Shown: positions 8,107 through 18,842, numbered from the stretch's first letter. The stretch: 64,000 nucleotides of DNA from Candidatus Pseudobacter hemicellulosilyticus (GCA_029202545.1 CP119311.1:6262001-6326000); one strand, 5' to 3'. The notes: generated by a model not told the origin, from the letters alone. A program made the numbers and translations.

Positions 8107-9513
8107 TTATGCAGTTGCGTTCTTGTTCTTTGAGACTGCAAGATAATACAAAGGAATGCCAATCAAAGTAATGATCAGTCCAGGCCAGGTAAATTGCGGT
8201 TTATAGACAATCAGGAGGCCGCAGAAGGTCAGGCCCATGATAAAATAAAGAATAGGCATTACAGGGTAGCCAAAGGCTTTGTAGGGCCGCTCCAGCTCAG
8301 GCTTTGTCCGGCGCAGGATAAAGATGCCCAGGATGGTCAGCATATAGAACATGACCACCACAAAGGAGATCATATCCAGGAGCTGGCCATAGCTGCCGCT
8401 CAGGCTCCAGAGACTGGCCGCCACACACTGGATCCACAACCCGGTAGCGGGGACCGAGTTCTTATTCAGCTTACCCGCCTGTTTAAAGAACAGGTTGTCC
8501 TTCGCCATCGTGTAGTACACCCTGGCGCCAGAAAGGATCAGGCCGTTGCTGCAGCCAAACGTGGACACCATGATCATCACCGCAATGATGACCGTGCCTG
8601 CCGTGCCAAAGATCGACTGGGAAGCAGCCACCGCCACCCTGTCCTTATCCGCCGAAGCGATCTCACTCAGGGGCAGCACCGCCGTATACATCACGTTAGC
8701 GCTTACATAGATAATGGTCACTATCAGCGTACCCAGGAAAAGGCTGAGCCCGATATTCTTTTTGGGATTCTTGATCTCCCCCGCAATAAAGGTCACATTG
8801 TTCCAGGCGTCCGAACTGAAGATAGAACCTACCATGGCCGCCGCAATGGCGCCCAGGGCGGCCGCCGTAGTATAGCTCTCCATAGAACCCAACGGGCGCA
8901 GGTTCCAGGCGTCCGACCAGTTAGCCGTCCAGACATCGCCCTTGGCCAGGATCAACCCAAACAGGATCAGGCCCAGCAGGCTCAGTAATTTGGTCATGGT
9001 AAACGTGGTCTGTATCAGTTTACCCTCCTTCACGCCACGGGTATTAATATAAGTCAGTAATACAATCACTGCAATGGACAACAGCTGTGCCGGCGAAATC
9101 TTCAAAAAGCCCAGGTCTAAGGCCACCAGGTCCTCACTCAATTCCGGTACCAGGTAAGCCGTGAACTTGGCAAAAGCCACGCAGACCGCCGCAATGGTAG
9201 CCGTCTGGATCACCGCAAAAAAGCTCCAGCCATATAAAAAGCCTAACAGGGGATTATAGGCTTCTTTGAGGTACACATACTGGCCGCCGGCCTTGGGATA
9301 CATGCCGGACAGCTCACCATAGCTGAGGGCGGCGGTAAGGGTCATAAAGCCGGTCAGCAGCCAGACCACGATCAGCCAGCCGGCGCTGCCCACATTCCGG
9401 GTAATATCGGCGCTTACGATAAAGATACCGGACCCTATCATGGAGCCAGCCACAATCATTGTAGCATCCAGCAGGCCAAGCGTTGGTTTAAATCCAGGAC
9501 TTTGTTCCGCCAT
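8107..9513 (-). CDS. APC-family amino acid permease
   Basis: A 468-residue inner membrane transporter of the amino acid/polyamine/organocation superfamily with about 12 membrane helices. The helix-1 motif MIGSGIF near residue 25 is the substrate-binding unwound region of this family, and GGQYVYLKEAY around residue 75 is also typical of APC/LAT-like transporters. The substrate cannot be predicted from the sequence; exchange or proton-coupled uptake of amino acids is likely. The gene lies between the OmpH-like gene (separated by a terminator) and the kinase at 7106-8101, only five bases away. Confidence 0.9.
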   Translation of the reverse strand: MAEQSPGFKPTLGLLDATMIVAGSMIGSGIFIVSADITRNVGSAGWLIVVWLLTGFMTLTAALSYGELSGMYPKAGGQYVYLKEAYNPLLGFLYGWSFFAVIQTATIAAVCVAFAKFTAYLVPELSEDLVALDLGFLKISPAQLLSIAVIVLLTYINTRGVKEGKLIQTTFTMTKLLSLLGLILFGLILAKGDVWTANWSDAWNLRPLGSMESYTTAAALGAIAAAMVGSIFSSDAWNNVTFIAGEIKNPKKNIGLSLFLGTLIVTIIYVSANVMYTAVLPLSEIASADKDRVAVAASQSIFGTAGTVIIAVMIMVSTFGCSNGLILSGARVYYTMAKDNLFFKQAGKLNKNSVPATGLWIQCVAASLWSLSGSYGQLLDMISFVVVMFYMLTILGIFILRRTKPELERPYKAFGYPVMPILYFIMGLTFCGLLIVYKPQFTWPGLIITLIGIPLYYLAVSKNKNATA

Positions 9514-9613
9514 AGCAGTAGTAGTAGTTATTGTTGTAAGTGGGAATTGGTTACTCCCCCCAAGATAGGGAAATCAGTCCAATCTCAATGTTACAACACC
9601 CCGGTTTGCGCAT

Positions 9614-9645
9614 AGAAAAAGCGCGCCTTTTTAAGGGGCGCGCTT
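9614..9645 (-). terminator. terminator after the OmpH-like gene
   Basis: On the minus strand AAGCGCGCC (9645-9637) pairs with GGCGCGCTT (9627-9619) over nine bases, followed by a T run. It separates the OmpH-like gene from the permease. Confidence 0.8.
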
Positions 9646-9667
9646 CAAAAATCAGTTCAAAAAGGCA

Positions 9668-10261
9668 CTATGGCTTCTTGGTAGCCTTGTATTTTGCGTT
9701 CAATCCGCGTACCAGGTCGGGAGTAATATCGTATACCGAGTCCCTGTAATACATCATCACACCAGGTTCATAGCTGAGGATAAAAGCATAACCTTTGTCC
9801 TTGTTGTATTCTTTGAGATAGTCTTCCACCGATCTGCGGACGGCGGTCATCAGGTCTATCTGCTGTTTCTGCAGGTCCTGCTCCAGGCTGGCCTTGCGGT
9901 CGGCATAACGCTGCTGCATCATGTTGAACTCACGCTGGGCGGCTTCGCCTTCGGACTGCGACATAGTAGCCCCTTTATCCTGGAGCTCACGGATGCGTTT
10001 CTGGTAGCGATTGGTCATATCGCTCAGCTCCGCATTCATAGAGGTTTCCTTGGACCTTACCTGGCCAAAAGCGTCCTTGAAATAATCGTAATTGGCCTGC
10101 AGGGAATCAATGTCAAAATAAGCGATGCGAAAATTTGCTGTGTCTTTGTTCACCGCTGCGCCATTTTTCTTCGTGCTGTCCTTACCGCTGAAATGCAGGT
10201 AAAACAGCACCCCGCTCAACACAATAGCTACGATGCTCAATACTGTGGAAAGATTTCTCAT
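9668..10261 (-). CDS. OmpH/Skp-family periplasmic chaperone-like protein
   Basis: A 197-residue protein with an N-terminal hydrophobic signal or anchor (residues 5-25, LSTVLSIVAIVLSGVLFYLHF), a phrase typical of the family (FRIAYFDIDSLQANYDYFKDA), and a long charged helix rich in Gln, Arg and Glu (about residues 70-150), the coiled-coil tentacle of Skp-like proteins that hold outer-membrane proteins during transit. The C-terminus includes KGYAFILSYEPGVMMYYRDS, matching the end of OmpH domains, where GYDFVLS-like sequences recur. No lipobox cysteine is present. It lies directly downstream of the rpoC terminator. Confidence 0.8.
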   Translation of the reverse strand: MRNLSTVLSIVAIVLSGVLFYLHFSGKDSTKKNGAAVNKDTANFRIAYFDIDSLQANYDYFKDAFGQVRSKETSMNAELSDMTNRYQKRIRELQDKGATMSQSEGEAAQREFNMMQQRYADRKASLEQDLQKQQIDLMTAVRRSVEDYLKEYNKDKGYAFILSYEPGVMMYYRDSVYDITPDLVRGLNAKYKATKKP

Positions 10262-10334
10262 TCAGAGCTTTTTTGCAAGATAATTTCTTGGGATAAAAGA
10301 AATTGTTAAATGTTTTAACAACTGGGGTATCAAA

Positions 10335-10365
10335 TAAAAAAGTAGGAGGCAAAAACCTCCTACTT
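10335..10365 (-). terminator. terminator after rpoC
   Basis: On the minus strand AAGTAGGAGG (10365-10356) pairs perfectly with CCTCCTACTT (10349-10340), loop of six, followed by T residues. Confidence 0.9.
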
Positions 10366-10386
10366 TATCATATCGTCATAAGATCA

Positions 10387-13300
10387 TTACTCTTCTTCGT
10401 CGAAGCTCATGGCCTCGCGGGTAGTTTGCAGCAGTTCATATTCTTCCTTGCTGCCCACCACCATGTTCTCGAAGTCGCGCAGACCAGTACCAGCAGGGAT
10501 CGGGTGACCAGTGATCACATTCTCCTTCAGACCCAGCATATCGTCGCTCTTACCCTGGATAGCGGCCGAAGACAGTACTTTGGTCGTTTCCTGGAATGAA
10601 GCGGCCGAGATCCAGCTCTGTGTACCCAGTGATGCTTTGGTAATACCCAGCAGCACGGGGTGAGAAGTGGCAGGATTGGCGTCACGGAATTCCACCAGCT
10701 TTTTGTCGTTCCGGCGGAGCAGCGAGTTCTCCTCACGGATCTCGCGCAGGCTCACGATCTGACCGGCTTTCAGCTTGGTGCTTTCCCCGGCTTCAGAGAT
10801 CACTTTCTTGTCAAAGATCCAGTCGTTCACTTCGTTGAAGTCAAACCTGTCCTCCAGGTCCTCCTCCAGGAAGCGGGTATCACCCGGATCCACGATCTCT
10901 ACTTTCTTCATCATCTGGCGTACGATCACTTCAATGTGCTTGTCGTTGATCTTTACACCCTGTAAACGATATACTTCCTGGATCTCATTCACTACGTACT
11001 CCTGTACAGCGAAAGGTCCTTTGATAGAGAGGATATCGCCAGGTGCAGTCTGTCCGTCGGACAGGGGCGCACCCGCTTTGATGAAGTCGCCGTCCTGTAC
11101 CAGGATCTGGCGGGTCAGCGGCACCAGGTATTTCTTCACAATGCCGTCTTTCGCTTCCACCACGATCTCGCGGTTACCACGTTTGATGACACCGAAGCTT
11201 ACCACACCGTCAATTTCACAGACAATGGCGGGGTTACCCGGATTACGTGCTTCAAACAACTCCGTTACACGGGGCAGACCACCGGTGATGTCACGCTGCA
11301 TACGCAGGGTACGCGGGATCTTCACCATTACCTGACCAGCCCTTACCTCTTCAGCTTCATCCACAGTGATGTGGGAGCCTACAGGAAGGTTATAGAGTTT
11401 CACATCCTTACCTTCTACTACGAGGGTCGGGATCTTGTTCTTATCCTTGGTTTCAATAACCACTTTCTCGCGGTGACCGGTTTGTTCGTCGGCCTCTTCA
11501 CGGTAAGTGATACCATCGATAACGTTATCGAATTTAACCTTACCGGCAATTTCCGCCACCACAACGTTGTTGAACGGATCCCAGGTACAGATCGGATCAC
11601 CTTTCTTCACGTTCTGTCCGTCTTTCACCAGCAGGGTAGCACCATAAGGTACGTTGTTGGTGATCAGCAGCCGATCGTTCTTCAGGTCCATGATCCTTAC
11701 CTCACCGGTACGACCAATTACGATCTGGATCTTCTCGCCATCGTTGTTCTCAGTAGTTACCGTACGCAGACCGTCAAACTGGATAGTACCATCAAATTTA
11801 GCAGGCAGTGAAGATTCTACAGAAGCAGAACCGGCAACACCACCCACGTGGAAGGTACGGAGGGTCAGCTGTGTACCAGGCTCACCGATGGACTGGGCAG
11901 CAATGATACCTACGGCATCACCTTTCTGCGCAATATTACCGGTGGCAAGGTTCTTACCATAACATTTCACGCACACACCGCGCTTGCTTTCGCAAGTCAG
12001 TACAGAACGGATCTCTACCGTTTCAATACCAGCATCTTCAATCTTGTGGCCCATCAGCTCGTTGATCTGGCCGCCAGCGGCAATTACCAGCTCATCGTTC
12101 ACAGGGTTGTAGATATCGTGCAGGGACGTACGACCAATGATCCGGTCATACAGCGGCTCAACGATCTCCTCATTATCTTTCAGTGCGCTGATGGCAATAC
12201 CACGCAGCGTACCGCAATCTTCTTCAGTAATAACAACGTCCTGGGCAACGTCCACCAGACGACGGGTCAGGTAACCGGCATCGGCCGTTTTAAGGGCCGT
12301 ATCCGCCAGACCTTTACGGGCACCGTGCGTAGAGATGAAGTAATCCAATACGTTCAGACCGCCTTTGAAGTTGGAGAGGATCGGGTTTTCGATGATCTCA
12401 CTGCCGGATGAACCGGACTTCCTCGGCTTGGCCATCAGACCCCGGATACCGCAGAGCTGTTTGATCTGCTGTTTGGAACCACGGGCGCCGGAGTCAAGCA
12501 TCATGTATACAGAGTTGAAGCCCTGTTTGTCAGTCGCCAGCTCGCGGATCAGCGTTTCCGTGATGCGGGTATCCACGCGGGACCAGATGTCTACGATCTG
12601 GTTGTAACGTTCGTTGTTGGTGATCAGACCCATGTTGTAGTTGTCCCACACCTCGTCTACCTCACCCTTGGCCTGCTCCAGCACATCTTCTTTGATGGAC
12701 GGGATGATCAGGTCATTGATGCTGAACGACAGACCACCCTGGAAAGCCGTACGGAATCCAAGCTGTTTGATATCGTCCAGGAACTTAGCCGTCTTGGGAA
12801 CGTTGGTGATATTGATGATATCGCCAATGATCTCCCGGAGGCTCTTCTTGGTGAGCAGGGCGTTGATATAACCCACTTCTTTAGGTACAAACTGGTTGAA
12901 CAGTACGCGACCTACAGTAGTTTCAATGAGTTTCCTTTTCAGGGTGCCGTCTTCCTCGCGCACATTGGCTTTCACCTTGATATGTGCGTGCAGGTCAACG
13001 CTTTTTTCATTGTAGGCAATGATCACTTCCTCAGCGCTGTAGAAGGCTTTGCCTTCACCACGGAGGGTTTCTGTGGCGTCAGTACGCTTGCCCTTGGTAA
13101 TATAGTACAGACCGAGTACCATGTCCTGTGAAGGCAGGGTCATCGGAGAACCATTCTGCGGGTTCAGGATGTTGTGTGAGGACAGCATCAGCAGCTGGGC
13201 TTCCAGTACCGCGGCATTGCTCAAAGGCACGTGCACGGCCATCTGGTCACCGTCAAAGTCGGCGTTGAACGCCGCACACACCAGCGGGTGCAGCTGGATG

Positions 13301-14679
13301 GCTTTACCCTCGATCAGTTTGGGCTGGAAGGCCTGGATAGACAACCTGTGCAGTGTTGGGGCACGGTTGAGCATCACGGGGTGACCTTTCAGAATATTTT
13401 CCAGGATATCCCAGACCACGGCTTCTTTGCGGTCTACCAGCTTACGGGCAGACTTCACGGTCTTCACAATACCCCTTTCAATCAGCTTGCGGATGATGAA
13501 CGGTTTGAACAACTCTGCAGCCATGTCCTTGGGCAGACCGCACTCATGCAGTTTCAGCTCAGGACCTACTACGATAACAGAACGACCGGAGTAGTCAACA
13601 CGTTTACCCAGCAGGTTCTGACGGAAACGACCCTGCTTACCTTTCAGTACGTCACTGAGGGATTTCAGGGCGCGACCGCCTTCTGCTTTAACGGCGTTGG
13701 ATTTACGGCTGTTGTCAAACAGGGAGTCCACCGCTTCCTGCAGCATCCGCTTTTCGTTGCGGAGGATCACCTCAGGGGCTTTGATCTCCAGCAGACGCTT
13801 CAGACGGTTGTTACGGATGATCACGCGGCGGTACAGGTCGTTCAGGTCAGAAGACGCAAAACGGCCACCGTCCAGGGGAACCAGCGGACGCAGTTCCGGC
13901 GGGATCACGGGGATATATTGCATCACCATCCACTCAGGGCGGTTGGTGATACGGCCATTGGCCTCACGGAAAGCTTCCACCACGCTCAGGCGCTTCAGGG
14001 CGTCTGCTTTACGTTGCTGGGAAGTTTCAGTAGCGGCGGCATTACGCAGGTCAAAGGACAGGGAATCCAGTTCAATGCGCTGGAGCAGGTCATGAACGGC
14101 CTCAGCACCCATTTTGGCAATGAACTTCTGCGGATCCTCGTCAGGCAGATACTGGTTGTCCTTGGGCAGGTTCTCCAGGATCTCCAGGTATTCTTCTTCA
14201 GTCAGCAGATCACCGGTCTTGAGGCCACGATCTTCGCGGATACCAGCCTGGATCACTACAAACCTTTCATAGTAAACAATGGTCTCCAGTTTCTTGGAGC
14301 TCACACCCAGCAGGTAACCAATTTTGTTGGGCAGTGATTTAAAGTACCAGATATGCACTACGGGCACCACCAGCTTGATGTGGCCCATGCGCTCACGACG
14401 TACTTTCTTTTCCGTTACTTCCACACCGCAGCGGTCGCACACAATGCCTTTATAACGGATACGCTTATACTTACCGCAGGCGCACTCATAGTCCTTAACG
14501 GGTCCAAAGATGCGCTCGCAGAACAAACCGTCACGCTCCGGTTTGTAAGTACGGTAGTTAATTGTCTCAGGCTTCAGAACCTCACCGTAGCTGCGCTCCA
14601 AAATGCTATCGGGTGAAGCCAGACCAATGGTGATCTTCGAGAACGTGGCCCTGGGACGATTATCTTTTTTAATAGCCAT
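10387..14679 (-). CDS. rpoC: DNA-directed RNA polymerase subunit beta'
   Basis: The 1430-residue catalytic subunit of RNA polymerase. The active-site motif NADFDGDQMAVH is at residues 472-483 and holds the catalytic magnesium. The N-terminal zinc-binding cysteines are seen in CACGKYKRIRYKGIVCDRCG near residue 70, and the second cysteine cluster in CESKRGVCVKCYG near residue 900. It is 172 bases downstream of rpoB on the same strand, the usual pairing. An acidic C-terminus (FDEEE) closes the protein. The length is typical for Bacteroidetes. Confidence 0.98.
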   Translation of the reverse strand: MAIKKDNRPRATFSKITIGLASPDSILERSYGEVLKPETINYRTYKPERDGLFCERIFGPVKDYECACGKYKRIRYKGIVCDRCGVEVTEKKVRRERMGHIKLVVPVVHIWYFKSLPNKIGYLLGVSSKKLETIVYYERFVVIQAGIREDRGLKTGDLLTEEEYLEILENLPKDNQYLPDEDPQKFIAKMGAEAVHDLLQRIELDSLSFDLRNAAATETSQQRKADALKRLSVVEAFREANGRITNRPEWMVMQYIPVIPPELRPLVPLDGGRFASSDLNDLYRRVIIRNNRLKRLLEIKAPEVILRNEKRMLQEAVDSLFDNSRKSNAVKAEGGRALKSLSDVLKGKQGRFRQNLLGKRVDYSGRSVIVVGPELKLHECGLPKDMAAELFKPFIIRKLIERGIVKTVKSARKLVDRKEAVVWDILENILKGHPVMLNRAPTLHRLSIQAFQPKLIEGKAIQLHPLVCAAFNADFDGDQMAVHVPLSNAAVLEAQLLMLSSHNILNPQNGSPMTLPSQDMVLGLYYITKGKRTDATETLRGEGKAFYSAEEVIIAYNEKSVDLHAHIKVKANVREEDGTLKRKLIETTVGRVLFNQFVPKEVGYINALLTKKSLREIIGDIINITNVPKTAKFLDDIKQLGFRTAFQGGLSFSINDLIIPSIKEDVLEQAKGEVDEVWDNYNMGLITNNERYNQIVDIWSRVDTRITETLIRELATDKQGFNSVYMMLDSGARGSKQQIKQLCGIRGLMAKPRKSGSSGSEIIENPILSNFKGGLNVLDYFISTHGARKGLADTALKTADAGYLTRRLVDVAQDVVITEEDCGTLRGIAISALKDNEEIVEPLYDRIIGRTSLHDIYNPVNDELVIAAGGQINELMGHKIEDAGIETVEIRSVLTCESKRGVCVKCYGKNLATGNIAQKGDAVGIIAAQSIGEPGTQLTLRTFHVGGVAGSASVESSLPAKFDGTIQFDGLRTVTTENNDGEKIQIVIGRTGEVRIMDLKNDRLLITNNVPYGATLLVKDGQNVKKGDPICTWDPFNNVVVAEIAGKVKFDNVIDGITYREEADEQTGHREKVVIETKDKNKIPTLVVEGKDVKLYNLPVGSHITVDEAEEVRAGQVMVKIPRTLRMQRDITGGLPRVTELFEARNPGNPAIVCEIDGVVSFGVIKRGNREIVVEAKDGIVKKYLVPLTRQILVQDGDFIKAGAPLSDGQTAPGDILSIKGPFAVQEYVVNEIQEVYRLQGVKINDKHIEVIVRQMMKKVEIVDPGDTRFLEEDLEDRFDFNEVNDWIFDKKVISEAGESTKLKAGQIVSLREIREENSLLRRNDKKLVEFRDANPATSHPVLLGITKASLGTQSWISAASFQETTKVLSSAAIQGKSDDMLGLKENVITGHPIPAGTGLRDFENMVVGSKEEYELLQTTREAMSFDEEE

Positions 14680-14851
14680 ATTACTATTTCTGAATTTTAT
14701 TTGATTGTTTGTACCAGCTCCGCAACCTGCCTTTCAACTTTGACTGATAGGGGGACCAGCTTAGGTACCCCGGATCAGCCGCCGTTGTGTCACTCACCTG
14801 TACGTCCGGTCCGCTATGCAGCCTTTCGTTGATGAGTAACCGGCAAACTGC

Positions 14852-17800
14852 TTATTCGAACTTCAGATCCAGACCCAGACCTCTCAGCTCGTGTACCAAC
14901 ACGTTGAAAGATTCGGGGATACCGGCCCTCGGAATATTATCACCTTTCACGATAGCCTCGTAGGTCTTGGCGCGACCGATGATATCATCCGATTTAATGG
15001 TCAGCAACTCCTGCAGGATGTTGGATGCACCGTAGGCTTCCAGGGCCCATACTTCCATCTCACCAAAACGCTGGCCACCGAATTGGGCTTTACCACCCAG
15101 CGGCTGTTGCGTAATGAGCGAGTACGGTCCGATAGAACGGGCGTGCATCTTATCATCCACCATGTGGTGCAGTTTGATCATGTAGATCACACCCACGGTT
15201 GCTTTCTGGTGGAAACGCTCGCCGGTTTCACCATCACTCAGGTACGTGTGACCAAAGCTCGGCAGTTCTGCCTTGTTGATATTTTCAGCGATCTCATCAA
15301 CAGTGGCGCCATCAAAGATCGGGGTAGCGAATTTCACACCCAGCTTCTGACCGGCCCAGCCCAGAACGGTTTCATAGATCTGGCCTAAGTTCATCCGGCT
15401 CGGTACACCCAGCGGGTTCAGTACAATGTCAACCGGCGTACCATCAGACAGGAACGGCATGTCCTCAGCCCGTACGATCTTGGCAACGATACCTTTGTTA
15501 CCGTGACGACCGGCCATCTTATCACCCACTTTCAGCTTACGCTTAACAGCCAGGTAAACTTTAGCCAGTTTCAGTACACCAGCAGGTAATTCGTCACCAA
15601 TGGAGATGTTGAATTTCTCGCGTTTGTATCTTCCCAGTTCTTCGTTGAACTTGATGTTGAAGTTGTGCAGCAGTACGTTGATCTGGTCATCGATATGCGC
15701 ATCACCGGTCCAGTTCAGGGGATTCACGTTCTGGTAGTCGATACCGCTCAGGTTCTTGGGATTGAACTTGGCGCCTTTACCGATCTGTACCTCGCCGAAG
15801 TTGTTGTTCACACCGGCAGAAGCCTTGTCTCTCAACAGGGTCTGCAGTTTGTTCAGCAACAGTTCTTTCAGCTCTTCAACGTTCTTCTCGTGAACTTTTT
15901 CCAGTTTTTCCAGGCTCGCCTTCTCACGGATCTTGGCGTTCTTATCTTTCTTGGCGCGCTGGAACAGTTTTTTACCGATCACCACACCTTCCACACCGTT
16001 GGGTGCTTTCAGAGAAGCATCCTTGGCATCACCGGCTTTGTCACCGAAGATGGCGCGGAGCAGTTTCTCTTCCGGAGTAGGATCGCTCTCCCCTTTCGGA
16101 GTGATCTTACCGATCAGGATATCTCCTTCTTTGATAGCAGCGCCGAGGCGGATGATACCATTTTCATCGAGGTCTTTGGTAGCCTCTTCAGAAACGTTGG
16201 GGATATCCGGTGTCAGTTCTTCCTCACCCAGTTTGGTATCACGCACTTCCAGTTCGTACTCGGAAATGTGGATGGAGGTGAACAGGTCTTCGCGGGCTAC
16301 CTTCTCGTTGATTACGATGGCATCCTCAAAGTTGTACCCCTTCCAGGGCATGAAGGCCACCCGGAGGTTACGGCCCAGGGCCAGCTCGCCGGCCTGTACA
16401 GCGTAACCTTCAGTCAGGAAATCGCCTTTTTTCACCCTTTGGCCTTTCTTCACAGAAGGCTTGTGGTTGATACAGGTTTCCTGGTTGGTCTTAATGAACT
16501 TGGTGAGTCTATAGATACGGAGATCTTCTTCAAAGCTAACGAGGCGGTCGGCATCGGATCGGTCATAACGAACGTGGATCTCGCTGCCGTCCACATATTC
16601 AATCACACCTTCGCCTTCGGACAGGATCTGCACACGCGCGTCACGGGCGGCCTTGCCTTCCAGACCTGTACCCACAATGGGGTTTTCAGGACGGATCAGA
16701 GGCACAGCCTGACGTTGCATGTTTGATCCCATCAGGGCACGGTTGGCGTCATCATGCTCCAGGAACGGGATCAGTGAAGCACTGAGACCCACAATCTGGT
16801 TGGGCGCAACGTCCATGAACTCCACTTCCTGTTTTTCCAGGATGGGGAAGTCACCGGTCTGGCGGGAAGCGATCCTTTCTTCTATAAAGTTGCCTTTCTC
16901 ATCCATCGGGGCGCTGGCCTGGGCAATCTTGGCGATGTCCTCTTCTTCAGCGCTGAGGAAGGTGAGTTTTTTCAGGTCAACCTTACCGTTGTCTACTTTA
17001 TGGTAGGGGGTTTCAATGAAACCCATTTCGTTGATCTTGGCGTGAACGCAGAGCGTAGAGATCAGACCGATGTTGGGACCTTCCGGAGTTTCGATGGTAC
17101 AGAGACGGCCATAGTGGCTGTAGTGTACGTCACGAACCTCAAAGCCGGCACGCTCACGGCTCAGACCGCCCGGTCCGAGTGCGGAGATACGACGCTTGTG
17201 CGTGATCTCACTCAGCGGGTTGGTCTGGTCCAGGAACTGGGACAGCTGGGAAGTACCAAAGAAGGAGTTGATCACGGAGGACAGCGTACGGGCGTTGATC
17301 AGGTCAACGGGGGTGAACACCTCGTTGTCACGTACGTTCATCCTTTCACGGATGGTACGGGCCATACGGGCCAGACCCACGCCGAACTGGGCGTACAGCT
17401 GCTCACCCACGGTGCGCACCCGGCGGTTGCTCAGGTGATCGATATCATCGATCTCCGCTTTGGCGTTGGTGAGGCGAACGAGATACTTGATGATCTCGAT
17501 GATGTCTTCCTTGGTCAGTGTTTTCTGATCCAGGGGCTGGTGAAGGTTCAGCTTGCGGTTGATCTTGTAACGACCAACCTCACCCAGGTCATAGCGTTTG
17601 TCGCTGAAGAACAGCTTGTCAATGATACCGCGGGCGGTTTCATCGTCCGGAGCGTCAGCGCCACGCAATTGACGGTAGATATGCTGAACGGCCTCCAGCT
17701 CAGAGTTGGAGGTATCCTTGTTCAGGGTGTTGTAGATAATGGCGTAGTCACCACCCACGTCTTCTTTCTGAACGAAGACGCTCTTCACGTCCATATCGGC

Positions 17801-18655
17801 AATGGTATCAATGGCCTCATCGTCCAGTACGGTATCGCGTTCAAACACGATCTCGTTCCTTTCAATGGACACTACCTCACCGGTATCTTCGTCCACAAAG
17901 TCCTCTACCCAGGTACGGAGTACACGGGCAGCGAGGCGTTTGCCTACATATTTCTGCAGGGATTTGCGGTCTCCCTTCACTTCATCGGCCATGCCGAAAA
18001 GCTCCAGGATGTCCTTATCCAGCTCGTAGCCAATAGAACGGAGCAGCGTAGTCACCGGGAATTTCTTCTTCCGGTCGATGTACGCATACATCACGTTGTT
18101 GATATCAGTGGCAAACTCCATCCAGGCGCCCTTGAAGGGGATCACACGGGCGGAGTAGATCTTGGTTCCGTTGGGGTGTACAGACTGCCCGAAGAATACA
18201 CCGGGAGAACGATGGAGCTGGGATACTACTACCCGCTCAGCGCCATTGATCACAAATGTACCACGGGGTGTCATGTAGGGGATGTTTCCAAGGAATACAT
18301 CCTGCACGATGGTCTGGAAATCAACGTGCTCCTCGTCATTACAGCTCAAACGCAGCTTAGCCTTGAGAGGAACGGCATAAGTCAGGCCGCGCTCCATACA
18401 CTCTTCAATGGTGTACCGGGGCGGGTCAATGAAATAATCCAGGAACTCCAGGACGAAAATGTTGCGGGTGTCAGTGATCGGGAAGTTTTCCTTGAACACT
18501 TTGAACAGACCCTCAATATTCCGCTTGTCCGGGGTAGTCTCTAACTGGAAGAATTCTTTGAACGATTGAATTTGTACTTCGAGTAGGTCAGGAGCCTCCG
18601 CTAAGGTTTTAATTTTACCGAAGTTGATCCTGGTTTGAATTTTTGTTGAAGACAT
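14852..18655 (-). CDS. rpoB: DNA-directed RNA polymerase subunit beta
   Basis: The 1267-residue beta subunit. Expected motifs are present: the rifampicin-pocket region (FFGTSQLSQFLDQTNPLSEITHKRRISALGPGG in the family; here LSQFLDQTNPL then KRRISALGPGGLS), GYNFEDAI, and the C-terminal LGGKAQFGGQRFGEMEVWA. The gene does not follow rplL as in most bacteria: an 11-kb mannoside utilization locus intervenes. It therefore needs its own promoter, for which a good -10-like box is seen at 18835-18842, giving a leader of about 175 bases. No Shine-Dalgarno sequence precedes the ATG; instead a T/A-rich tract with an AAAACCGGTTTT palindrome lies there. Confidence 0.98.
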   Translation of the reverse strand: MSSTKIQTRINFGKIKTLAEAPDLLEVQIQSFKEFFQLETTPDKRNIEGLFKVFKENFPITDTRNIFVLEFLDYFIDPPRYTIEECMERGLTYAVPLKAKLRLSCNDEEHVDFQTIVQDVFLGNIPYMTPRGTFVINGAERVVVSQLHRSPGVFFGQSVHPNGTKIYSARVIPFKGAWMEFATDINNVMYAYIDRKKKFPVTTLLRSIGYELDKDILELFGMADEVKGDRKSLQKYVGKRLAARVLRTWVEDFVDEDTGEVVSIERNEIVFERDTVLDDEAIDTIADMDVKSVFVQKEDVGGDYAIIYNTLNKDTSNSELEAVQHIYRQLRGADAPDDETARGIIDKLFFSDKRYDLGEVGRYKINRKLNLHQPLDQKTLTKEDIIEIIKYLVRLTNAKAEIDDIDHLSNRRVRTVGEQLYAQFGVGLARMARTIRERMNVRDNEVFTPVDLINARTLSSVINSFFGTSQLSQFLDQTNPLSEITHKRRISALGPGGLSRERAGFEVRDVHYSHYGRLCTIETPEGPNIGLISTLCVHAKINEMGFIETPYHKVDNGKVDLKKLTFLSAEEEDIAKIAQASAPMDEKGNFIEERIASRQTGDFPILEKQEVEFMDVAPNQIVGLSASLIPFLEHDDANRALMGSNMQRQAVPLIRPENPIVGTGLEGKAARDARVQILSEGEGVIEYVDGSEIHVRYDRSDADRLVSFEEDLRIYRLTKFIKTNQETCINHKPSVKKGQRVKKGDFLTEGYAVQAGELALGRNLRVAFMPWKGYNFEDAIVINEKVAREDLFTSIHISEYELEVRDTKLGEEELTPDIPNVSEEATKDLDENGIIRLGAAIKEGDILIGKITPKGESDPTPEEKLLRAIFGDKAGDAKDASLKAPNGVEGVVIGKKLFQRAKKDKNAKIREKASLEKLEKVHEKNVEELKELLLNKLQTLLRDKASAGVNNNFGEVQIGKGAKFNPKNLSGIDYQNVNPLNWTGDAHIDDQINVLLHNFNIKFNEELGRYKREKFNISIGDELPAGVLKLAKVYLAVKRKLKVGDKMAGRHGNKGIVAKIVRAEDMPFLSDGTPVDIVLNPLGVPSRMNLGQIYETVLGWAGQKLGVKFATPIFDGATVDEIAENINKAELPSFGHTYLSDGETGERFHQKATVGVIYMIKLHHMVDDKMHARSIGPYSLITQQPLGGKAQFGGQRFGEMEVWALEAYGASNILQELLTIKSDDIIGRAKTYEAIVKGDNIPRAGIPESFNVLVHELRGLGLDLKFE

Positions 18656-18834
18656 ATTGATTAAAACCGGTTTTTTTTTATTGATCGAACGTCTTAACTA
18701 TCGCCTATACGTCTATAGACACGAAAAACACGGGAGATCATTCAGTCTCCAGTGTATTGAAAATGAAGCAGGTATGTAATTATGGCCATGTAATTAACGT
18801 ACCCTCAACTAATTAATTAGTAAAAAATGGACGG

Positions 18835-18842
18835 CAAAGGTA
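18835..18842 (-). promoter_or_regulatory. probable -7 box of the rpoBC promoter
   Basis: The minus strand reads TACCTTTG, an exact TAnnTTTG match, the same octamer as in front of rplK and the tRNA cluster. The -33 region is only a T-rich tract. The leader to rpoB (about 175 bases) contains small palindromes (CTAATTAATTAG, GTCTATAGAC) but no ORF of note. Confidence 0.5.

Noticed and set aside
17000..18544. Long plus-strand open frame (514 codons) opposite rpoB
   Set aside because: Antisense to a certain gene; its composition follows the codon pattern of rpoB. The same applies to long frames opposite rpoC (13231-14337), susC (26874-28532) and the GH92 genes.
18663..18674. AAAACCGGTTTT palindrome just before rpoB as a LacI operator
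   Set aside because: It lacks the CTAAA/TTTAG arms of the two operators and sits in an A/T homopolymer context; probably chance.
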